A model generated the notes under the pieces. The model had not been told where the DNA came from and did no database searches. It worked only from the letters and a program-made list of their open reading frames with translations. From Proteobacteria bacterium UBA1673 (GTDB lineage Bacteria; Pseudomonadota; Gammaproteobacteria; Comchoanobacterales; Comchoanobacteraceae): 11,611 nt of DNA. Where the stretch lies: the NCBI GenBank assembly GCA_002320385.1, contig DCKN01000042.1, forward strand, positions 783 to 12,393, read 5' to 3'. Shown here one piece after another: positions 6,316 through 11,611 of the stretch. The position numbers were made by a program, and so were the translations under genes. Positions within the stretch are counted from its first letter, which is position 1. The number at the start of each line of letters is the position of its first letter.

Positions 6316-6344
6316 ATTATAAACTAGTCCTAGCTCATGATCAA
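6316..6344 (-). promoter_or_regulatory. ssrS promoter
   Basis: On the minus strand, -35 TTGATC (6344-6339), a 17-bp spacer and a perfect -10 TATAAT (6321-6316) place the start at about 6309, exactly at the base of the 6S RNA closing stem. Promoter and RNA end were located independently and agree. Confidence 0.82.
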
Positions 6345-6500
6345 ACCCGCACTGGCAAGCATTTTAAACATCGTTCTTCATAACTTATTTCATCAATTGC
6401 TTCTGCACTGATTTCACATATTATTTTTTAACGCACGGCAAAGCACGAGACAAAAGATGTTGTTTGTGTTACGTTATGACTAAATCTTCCGAGGCAGACC

Positions 6501-7232
6501 ATGAGCAAACGCAAAAACCACCCCAGAATTCATGACTATTTTGCCTTAGCGTTGACGCTGACTAGACAGCATTATTGGATGCTGTTACTCAATTGTATTA
6601 CTTACTTTGTTGTGGCTGCTTGTTTGTGTGTGACAGGGGTTGGCATCATCGCCTTTGGGGGTATTTACGCAGGATTTACGAAACTACTAATCAATGCTGC
6701 ACGAAATAAGCAATTAGTTTTCTGTGACTCTATGTCCTATGGCTTTTACGAAGGGCGATGGTTGAAGTCGTTAGCTTTCATATTACTCACCTTACTCGCG
6801 CGCTTAGGCCCTGCCATAATTGCTGCAGGCCTATTTTTGTTTTACGGTAAGGATTTTTGGAGCGGCTTAGCATCCATATCCGCATACAGCACTTTTGCGA
6901 TTATTGCCGTATTGATTGCCTACGTTCTGTATGTGGTTTATTTTACAACCGTGTGGATGTTTGGGGTGTATTTTTTAGTGGACCATAGAATTTCGATATT
7001 ACAAATGTTTGCCTCATCGCATACTTTGGTCAAAAAAGCTGGATTCTGGGATGTTTTCTTTACGGTATTACTACTTGCAGTCATTCCAAGTATCATTGCA
7101 AGTTTTCTGCCAAAGATGGTGATGCATCTGTTTTATGTGGCGATCATGCCTTACATGTCACTGGTAACAGCATCCATATACGTACTAAATACATCAAATA
7201 ACCGTAAGACTTCCCACAAGTTAAGCCAATGA
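6501..7232 (+). CDS. multi-spanning inner-membrane protein, unassigned (YciC/DUF975-like)
   Basis: 243 residues with a short basic N-terminus and five or six hydrophobic segments (about 26-50, 46-64, 90-115, 130-160, 184-204, 207-229). The start is well supported by GAGG six bases upstream. The loop FGGIYAGFTKLLINAARNKQ, followed by DSMSYGFYEGRW, resembles the region after the first helices in the DUF975/YciC group of uncharacterised integral membrane proteins, where a small-residue-rich helix is followed by a short cytoplasmic helix. No catalytic or transporter motif was seen. It stands alone, divergent from ssrS, with no gene close enough to form an operon. Function unknown; the family comparison is by pattern and tentative. 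Confidence 0.85.
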   Translation: MSKRKNHPRIHDYFALALTLTRQHYWMLLLNCITYFVVAACLCVTGVGIIAFGGIYAGFTKLLINAARNKQLVFCDSMSYGFYEGRWLKSLAFILLTLLARLGPAIIAAGLFLFYGKDFWSGLASISAYSTFAIIAVLIAYVLYVVYFTTVWMFGVYFLVDHRISILQMFASSHTLVKKAGFWDVFFTVLLLAVIPSIIASFLPKMVMHLFYVAIMPYMSLVTASIYVLNTSNNRKTSHKLSQ

Positions 7233-7268
7233 TCACTTGGTGGCCGGCAGGATGATGTGTGTGATCAT
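7230..7268 (+). repeat. inverted repeat starting at the stop codon of the membrane-protein gene
   Basis: TGATCAC (7230-7236, containing the stop codon) is perfectly repeated in inverse at 7261-7267, with a 24-nt loop. An outer A-T pair and a CC/GG pair across a bulged A extend it to about ten pairs. No U-run follows. It could be a 3'-end-stabilising stem. Confidence 0.4.
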
Positions 7269-7499
7269 GGCTAGAACCACTTATTTTCTGCATCACTGAG
7301 ATTACTTTATTGATTATACTAAGTGCGACTGTCATGATTCCTATTTATCATCTATCGATTTTATCCGCTGAGATCATAGTATCGCCTTTGTGATGCCCAC
7401 ACCTCAACGAATATAACCGATAGAGTGTGTACTGTTCACCTATAGTAGTAAATCATATCTGTTATCAATTTTGGCTTTTGATCGCTTATGTGTTTTCCT

Positions 7500-7531
7500 A
7501 AGGGTGTAAGAGCTAGGATTATACCTTTTTT
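7500..7531 (+). terminator. intrinsic terminator-like hairpin in a long gene-free stretch
   Basis: AAGGGTGTAA (7500-7509) pairs with TTATACCTTT (7519-7528), ten pairs including two G-U, around a nine-base loop, and ends in six Ts (7526-7531). It lies 270 nt past the membrane-protein stop and 200 nt before the next gene. It either ends a long 3' UTR or ends an independent small transcript. Confidence 0.5.
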
Positions 7532-7676
7532 ATTGAAATCTACTATGGGCTCTACCGATGGTCAAAATATAAGCACACAATGATTTACTTATCAGTCATA
7601 ACATTTATTTACGTAATAGATAGACTGATCATTCATAATCATTTATATTTAATGCGTGTAAGCAATAACACACGGT

Positions 7677-7688
7677 ATTGATATCAAT
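7677..7688. promoter_or_regulatory. 12-bp perfect palindrome upstream of the LuxR-type gene
   Basis: ATTGATATCAAT is a perfect palindrome 43 bp before the start codon. It overlaps a weak promoter candidate, TTGATA (7678-7683), 16 bp, AATACT (7700-7705). A dimeric regulator, possibly the gene's own product, could bind there; this is inference. Confidence 0.3.
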
Positions 7689-7731
7689 GATAATTATGAA
7701 ATACTTAAATTAGGTTCACCGAGACTCCATC

Positions 7732-8208
7732 ATGTATTATTACTGGCAAATTATCCTTGAAGAAGTGCATCTCTATGAGCAAAGGGGCTATTGTTGTCGC
7801 TACTCAAACCTTCAGGAAACTGATATATTTATTGAAAAAATGGAAGACTCTACCGAGATCAAATCCACTGCACCGCCCAAAGTTACTTACCCGCTGCCCG
7901 CCCCATATGATCACCTCTATTTTACGGAACGAGAAGCTGAGTGCATTTATTGCATACTTCAAGGCCACACGATTAAATCTACTGGAATTTTGTTGAACTT
8001 ATCTGCTAGAACAGTTGAGTTTTACCTGAAAAATATCAAAACTAAAATGCAGCTTCGTACTAAATCAGCTATTACTGATCAACTCAGTCATTTAGATTTT
8101 CGAACCTATGCCGAGATACATCCAAGCTTACAAGCACTGATAGCCACTTTTCACGTGGAGGGTGACCAAGTAAAAAAACCATCTCGCTCAGGATTGGTAA
8201 TCGTTTAG
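7732..8208 (+). CDS. short LuxR/FixJ-type helix-turn-helix protein
   Basis: 158 residues. Residues 62-118 form a LuxR-type DNA-binding domain: LYFTEREAECIYCILQGHT, then LLNLSARTVEFYLKNIKTKM, with the invariant Glu pair early, the Gly in helix two and the SARTVEFYLKNI recognition helix. There is no receiver domain and no autoinducer-binding domain; the N-terminal 60 residues have no family I recognise, and a 40-residue tail follows. Legionella and Coxiella relatives carry many such short LuxR proteins, some tied to virulence or differentiation. The ATG has GAG eight bases upstream; Met37 is a weaker alternative. The gene stands alone, converging on dapB with a 29-base gap. Target genes cannot be deduced. 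Confidence 0.88.
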   Translation: MYYYWQIILEEVHLYEQRGYCCRYSNLQETDIFIEKMEDSTEIKSTAPPKVTYPLPAPYDHLYFTEREAECIYCILQGHTIKSTGILLNLSARTVEFYLKNIKTKMQLRTKSAITDQLSHLDFRTYAEIHPSLQALIATFHVEGDQVKKPSRSGLVIV

Positions 8209-8237
8209 CACTTACGGAGCCAAAATACCCTGTAACT

Positions 8238-9044
8238 TTAGCTCGGCACCCCTGAGACTTGTAACTTGCTACTAGACAAATCCAGAACTGCCTCTAAACC
8301 ACACTGTAATCCAGCGTGAAGCCTTCTGATTCTGTGGACTGCTAGCTTAACGCCCGGCATGAATGCTTCTCTAGTGATCTGAGATAGACTCAAGGTTAAA
8401 CGCTCTCCACTTTGTGAAAAAATGACGTCCTGCTTTGCTACAAACCCCGGAGTCCGAACACTGTGAATTGGCACACAAGATTTGTGAATATATCCTGCCG
8501 TTGAGGCAACGCACTTTCCCTCGCTTTTTTGACCAGCCTGGTAAATAGCATCAGCAGTATACAGACTAGTTGCAGACGGGGCGTCTTTTTTTTCAGCATG
8601 ATGATATTCAATAATTTCGCAGTCTGCCAACCATTCAGCACTCATGCGCGCCGCTTTAACCATCATCACTGCTGCGATTGAAAAATTAGGTACAACAAGT
8701 ATCTGTATCTGTTTTTTCCGACTTAGTGCATCCAAAGCCTGTAACTGATCAGCAGTCAATCCACTGGATCCAACAACCACTGGGATACCATATTCACAAG
8801 CAATCCTTGTATTCAAGAAAACGGAATCAATATCCGTTAACTCTAGTAGGATATGAGGTTGATGCTCCACCAGCATTGATTGTAGGCACTCGCTCCGCAA
8901 TACAGAGATGACGGTCCTGACTTTAATGTCGTCAGTTAAAGCCTGACACGCGAGCCGACCCATTTTTCCAGCAGCGCCGACTACCATTACATCAATATCT
9001 TGTTGATTAATTTCCTGAGACGTGGCGCGACTAGTCACGGACAC
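8238..9044 (-). CDS. dapB: 4-hydroxy-tetrahydrodipicolinate reductase
   Basis: 268 residues. It makes tetrahydrodipicolinate with NAD(P)H, the second dedicated step to meso-diaminopimelate and lysine, for peptidoglycan and protein. Evidence: nucleotide loop VVGAAGKMG (21-29), VVVGSSGL (89-96, usually GTTG), PNFSIA (119-124), the catalytic block EYHHAEKKDAPSAT (146-159, with His148/149 and Lys152/153; usually PSGT) and HSVRTPGFVAKQDVIF (194-209). The segment after the second strand reads VISVLRSE, where E. coli has an acidic residue (Glu38) touching the cofactor ribose, and the stretch up to LLELT is about 25 residues shorter. The GTG start at 9044 abuts the stop of the upstream secreted-protein gene and has no ribosome site, so translation is likely coupled; GTG at 9038 is possible. 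Confidence 0.95.
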   Translation of the reverse strand: MSVTSRATSQEINQQDIDVMVVGAAGKMGRLACQALTDDIKVRTVISVLRSECLQSMLVEHQPHILLELTDIDSVFLNTRIACEYGIPVVVGSSGLTADQLQALDALSRKKQIQILVVPNFSIAAVMMVKAARMSAEWLADCEIIEYHHAEKKDAPSATSLYTADAIYQAGQKSEGKCVASTAGYIHKSCVPIHSVRTPGFVAKQDVIFSQSGERLTLSLSQITREAFMPGVKLAVHRIRRLHAGLQCGLEAVLDLSSSKLQVSGVPS

Positions 9045-9461
9045 TTAGCGAGAAATAACGCAATAATTTGTAGACTCGATATTCGCTCGGTACATATCGC
9101 TAGCCATGACAGCACTTTTGGGCAAAAAGATATCACATGATCCTTCTTTAGTACGAAGTACTACTTTGACACTTTTTGTCCATTTGCCCATACCTCCTGT
9201 CTCAACATAACAAGAGGTCTCTCCAGGGCTGAATTCGCGTGAAAAGTGAAACTTCGAGTTCATAAACTGCGCTGCCCCAGTTAAAGATGCATCTAATAAA
9301 CCATCAACGTGGACTTGTGAGGCGGTTTTATTATTGAATACAATTGTTACGCATTCATCATGTGTACATTTGCGCACACCAGAGTGGCATTCTAATTCAA
9401 TAAATTCTACCGCGAAGGCACTTGAGCAAGCAAGTGCAAGAATTGAGAGTATTTTTTTCAT
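9045..9461 (-). CDS. small secreted cysteine-rich protein, unassigned
   Basis: 138 residues. It starts with a clear Sec signal peptide (MKKILSILALACSSAFA), best cut after AFA (residue 17). A lipobox reading at Cys12 is possible but poor, since the -3 position is Ala and the hydrophobic core would be short. The mature protein has six cysteines (25, 32, 37, 84, 109, 134), which suggests three disulfides in the periplasm or outside, and is rich in short beta-type stretches such as ECVTIVFNN and VKVVLRTKEG. I do not recognise the family. The ribosome site GAG lies a normal distance before the ATG and a promoter precedes it. Its stop directly abuts the dapB start, so the two are probably co-expressed, though no functional link is obvious. 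Confidence 0.82.
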   Translation of the reverse strand: MKKILSILALACSSAFAVEFIELECHSGVRKCTHDECVTIVFNNKTASQVHVDGLLDASLTGAAQFMNSKFHFSREFSPGETSCYVETGGMGKWTKSVKVVLRTKEGSCDIFLPKSAVMASDMYRANIESTNYCVISR

Positions 9462-9486
9462 ATAATTTCTCGAATAGGTTATTCAC

Positions 9487-9514
9487 AGTATACATATTTT
9501 TTTCAAGTAAGCAA
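9487..9514 (-). promoter_or_regulatory. promoter of the secreted-protein-dapB pair
   Basis: On the minus strand, TTGCTT (9514-9509), a 16-bp spacer and TATACT (9492-9487, five of six consensus bases) predict a start near 9480, about 19 nt before the ATG. The -35 box sits inside a small inverted repeat, CAAGT/ACTTG (9504-9508 and 9514-9518), a possible operator. Confidence 0.5.
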
Positions 9515-9551
9515 CTTGTGCCTTATACTTATTTTTCCTTAAGGATTCCGG

Positions 9552-10751
9552 TTAACCTTGATTTCCTTCTAATGCGTGGCGGATCAACTGCCGTTTTAAT
9601 AAAGATGATTTATTAAGGAGATACGCTCCAAAACCGAGCATATGCTGCATTGGGCCTGTTGAAGTCATTGATGTTCTGCACCAGCTTATTACTTGTTGAG
9701 ACAAGGCGTCATAGCCTCGACATTGCCTCTGATAGCTATTTGCGTAATCATCAAACTCACTAAGGCTATTGGCTTTACCTGCTGCTATGATGCATTTTGC
9801 TAATATTTCTACCTGACGCAATCCTATGTTTAGACCTTGGCCTGCGAGTGGGTGTAGACACAGCGCTGCATCGCCGACAAGTAGGGCATTTTCTCTGACA
9901 TAACTACATGCTTGGTGGCTGTATATGGGTCGCCGCGTCCACGTACCGTCCAACGTGTATTCTGCTGGCTCAAAGACGTCATTAAATAGTCTATTAAGGT
10001 GTTCGATATCACCTGTCATGGGACTTTCTTTACCGCCATTACCTTGGTCCGTTGTTGACCAGACACAAATACTCGCCTCTGGATCTCTCGTTGGCAAAAG
10101 ACCAATTACCCCAGCATCGTAGAAGACTTGTCTGGCTTGATTTTCGTGAGGTATATGATGCTTTAGTACGCCAATATAACCACTGTCATGAATATATGAA
10201 TTTGACTTCAATTCAATTTTGCATGCAGATCTTGTCCATGAACGAGCACCATCTGCGCCGATTAATAATGATGTGTAGCACACTTCTCCAGATTGTAGTT
10301 CAAGTTTTCTTTCATGGTCAGTCCATGACAGTGGCTGGTCCTCGAAGATGCTTAGCCGTTGACGCCAATTTGAAACTGCGCCCCATAAATATTTAAGCAT
10401 GGTTGTATTATTGACGATATATCCAAGATTTTCCTGGCCGATATCTCGATTTGAGAATACGATTTTTTCTCTGTTGCACAAGGCAACTTGCATATCCGTG
10501 TAAGGCGCTGCAGACTGCAAAATATTCTCCCAAATACCTATTTTTTCAAATAAGCGCTGCCCGGGTCGCGCAAGCGCACTGACCCAAGCAGCATTTTTTA
10601 GGCTTGTACTGTCTGGGCTATCGCGAACTATTTTTTTATCAACTAAACCGACGCGGTAGCCAGCTCTCAGCAAGAGGTTACACAGCGTTAAGCCAATGAT
10701 TCCCCCACCAATGATCAAAACATCCACACTAGTAGATTGTTGATGCGCCAT
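9552..10751 (-). CDS. ubiI: UbiI/UbiF/VisC-family FAD-dependent ubiquinone hydroxylase
   Basis: 399 residues, full length for class A flavin monooxygenases of ubiquinone synthesis, which hydroxylate the membrane-bound polyprenyl ring. Visible are the Rossmann FAD loop GGGIIG (15-20), the GADGARS motif (165-171) and the second FAD motif GDAALCLHPLAGQGLNIG (293-310), typical of this family except for Leu in place of the usual His after GDAA. GGGAG lies a good distance before the ATG, and the ATG directly follows the ubiH stop, so the two are one operon. UbiI (ring C5) is the best guess from pairing with UbiH, as in E. coli; UbiF-, UbiL- or UbiM-like activity cannot be excluded from sequence. 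The C-terminal 50 residues, rich in small helices, match the family. Confidence 0.85.
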   Translation of the reverse strand: MAHQQSTSVDVLIIGGGIIGLTLCNLLLRAGYRVGLVDKKIVRDSPDSTSLKNAAWVSALARPGQRLFEKIGIWENILQSAAPYTDMQVALCNREKIVFSNRDIGQENLGYIVNNTTMLKYLWGAVSNWRQRLSIFEDQPLSWTDHERKLELQSGEVCYTSLLIGADGARSWTRSACKIELKSNSYIHDSGYIGVLKHHIPHENQARQVFYDAGVIGLLPTRDPEASICVWSTTDQGNGGKESPMTGDIEHLNRLFNDVFEPAEYTLDGTWTRRPIYSHQACSYVRENALLVGDAALCLHPLAGQGLNIGLRQVEILAKCIIAAGKANSLSEFDDYANSYQRQCRGYDALSQQVISWCRTSMTSTGPMQHMLGFGAYLLNKSSLLKRQLIRHALEGNQG

Positions 10752-11611
10752 CTAAAATACTCCCTGGCCTACGCGAGCTATTTGACTTTGGATGGTGTGA
10801 TTGGACCCTACGAAGGCCCATGCCATGCCATTGATTAAATTGGATATATTTCCATGACTATTTAGACGATCCAGTGCATGTTTCATGTTCTGAAACCAAA
10901 AATCGTGCCGTCTTTGGCAGCTAGCAACCAATTGTTTTTGCCAGTTTATGGCTTTGTTTTCCTGCCAAGCATATCGCTTTTGTAACTGAAAAAGTTCACA
11001 ACAGTCTTGTAGCGCAAGATTAAGCCCTTGTGCACCAATTGGTGGCGTGCTCAAAGCAGTATTACCCATACGAATGATGCCGTCCTGAGCAATGATAGAC
11101 TGCTTCTGTAACATGCTAATCCGACGAACCGGCGTATCTGTAATGGTGATTTCACCTAGACGCGTTGATAAACTAGCATTGAGGATATCATCATTATATT
11201 GATCTTTCCATGCGTGTTGATTCAAAGTTTCGTGATAAGCTGTCGTGGCGATAATCCAGCCAGACTCTTTTTGAGGACCTGGAACCACGCCAAAGACTGT
11301 CTGTCGATCTTGACGAATTAACGCTGCGCCTTGTTGCCAATGGCGTGCCTTAATCGGCAAAATGATACTCTGCATGGGCTGCGCATAGGATTCACCACTT
11401 CTTGGGAAACTTCGGCTTAGATTTGAGTTTGCCCCGTCTGCAAGCACACAGCGCTTTAAGTCCCAGTTTCCGTGTACGCTTTTTAATGTAAGCAACTCGT
11501 CTGGACCTGCCTCTATGTCTGTAATAGTAACTTTCACGCAATCAATTCTGGCATCTTCATTAATTTGTTGCTGAATACATTCAATAACATCATTGATTGG
11601 CATGACCATTG
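10752..11611 (-). CDS. ubiH: UbiH-like FAD-dependent ubiquinone hydroxylase, 5' end outside window
   Basis: About 286 codons of the C-terminal part of a second class A flavin monooxygenase. The N-terminal FAD loop (roughly 110 residues) lies past base 11611; the ATG at 11609 is internal. Seen are CVLADGANSNLSR (the ADG motif), a central beta-rich substrate region (IILPIKARHWQQGAALI, VFGVVPGP), and MGNTALSTPPIGAQGLNLALQD, which aligns with the UbiH end motif GNAAQTLHPIAGQGFNLGMRD. In that motif HP is replaced by PP and AG is inverted to GA, both unusual. UbiH hydroxylates ring C6 in the ubiquinone pathway. Its stop is followed at once by the ubiI ATG, so translation is coupled. If the motif changes impair FAD binding the gene could be degenerating, but the frame is intact. 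Confidence 0.82.
   Translation of the reverse strand, partial: MVMPINDVIECIQQQINEDARIDCVKVTITDIEAGPDELLTLKSVHGNWDLKRCVLADGANSNLSRSFPRSGESYAQPMQSIILPIKARHWQQGAALIRQDRQTVFGVVPGPQKESGWIIATTAYHETLNQHAWKDQYNDDILNASLSTRLGEITITDTPVRRISMLQKQSIIAQDGIIRMGNTALSTPPIGAQGLNLALQDCCELFQLQKRYAWQENKAINWQKQLVASCQRRHDFWFQNMKHALDRLNSHGNISNLINGMAWAFVGSNHTIQSQIARVGQGVF

Larger units (their letters stand above)
7233..7731. other. 499-bp AT-rich intergenic region
   Basis: No reading frame here is convincing; a minus-strand frame at 7144-7335 has no ribosome site or protein-like composition. It holds the inverted repeat running on from 7230, the terminator-like hairpin at 7500-7531, an inverted repeat ATCAGTC/GACTGAT (7591-7597 and 7623-7629), and the palindrome at 7677-7688. 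From about 7560 to 7710 it is very AT-rich, as expected of upstream control DNA for the LuxR-type gene at 7732. Confidence 0.6.

Noticed and set aside
7144..7335. 63-codon minus-strand frame overlapping the membrane-protein end
   Set aside because: No ribosome site or promoter, and the overlapping region is explained by the plus-strand gene and an inverted repeat.
7518..7523. TATAAT on the minus strand inside the terminator-like hairpin
   Set aside because: No -35 box at a workable distance and no gene downstream on that strand; it is the complement of the hairpin arm.
8585..8593. Run of Ts read on the plus strand as a terminator
   Set aside because: No stem precedes it, and it encodes the Lys-Lys of the DapB active-site block on the other strand.
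11607..11609. ATG as the start of the UbiH gene
   Set aside because: The visible protein lacks the N-terminal FAD loop that all relatives have, so the gene must extend beyond the window.
1..11611. CRISPR array, tRNA, rRNA, insertion sequence or phage attachment site
   Set aside because: No regularly spaced repeats, no cloverleaf with a TTC-loop motif, no transposase-like protein and no flanking terminal repeats were seen on either strand.

Overview
The window looks like chromosomal DNA from a gammaproteobacterium, most likely a host-associated one of the Legionellales/Coxiellaceae type. The evidence is a gammaproteobacterial-style 6S RNA directly upstream of the folate gene fau, a paired ubiquinone hydroxylase operon (ubiH-ubiI), a short stand-alone LuxR-type HTH protein, and an ankyrin-repeat protein with a basic, NLS-like tail. 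Base composition is moderately AT-rich and the intergenic regions are more so. The taxonomic placement is inferred; no sequence search was run.

Layout. Positions 1-326 (minus) hold the 5' part of rpsB, preceded by a good sigma70 promoter and a foldable leader. Positions 572-1724 (minus) are a two-gene redox operon, wrbA-like quinone reductase then cytochrome b561. Divergent from it, 1858-3276 (plus) carries an ErfK/YbiS-type L,D-transpeptidase and dut, 3 bases apart, behind a promoter with a perfect TTGACA box. Positions 3294-5483 are an accessory block: a stem-loop, an unrecognised acidic protein gene with 15-bp tandem repeats (minus), and a divergent eight-repeat ankyrin gene (plus). An inverted repeat overlaps the predicted ankyrin promoter.

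Positions 5566-6309 (minus) hold ssrS (6S RNA) and fau, a conserved gammaproteobacterial pairing. Positions 6501-7232 (plus) encode a multi-spanning inner-membrane protein. It is followed by about 500 bases without a convincing gene, containing inverted repeats, an intrinsic-terminator-like hairpin and a 12-bp palindrome. Positions 7732-8208 (plus) encode the LuxR-type HTH protein. On the minus strand from the right edge come ubiH (5' end cut off), ubiI (start abuts the ubiH stop), a secreted cysteine-rich protein with its own promoter, and dapB (start abuts the stop of the secreted-protein gene).

Most of the genes are housekeeping: translation, folate, dUTP removal, lysine/peptidoglycan precursor synthesis, cell-wall cross-linking, ubiquinone synthesis and redox balance. 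The parts most likely to be undescribed are the 3.4-5.5 kb pair of candidate host-interaction genes, the 7.23-7.73 kb intergenic region, and the secreted Cys-rich protein coupled to dapB. I see no CRISPR array, tRNA, rRNA, insertion sequence or attachment site.
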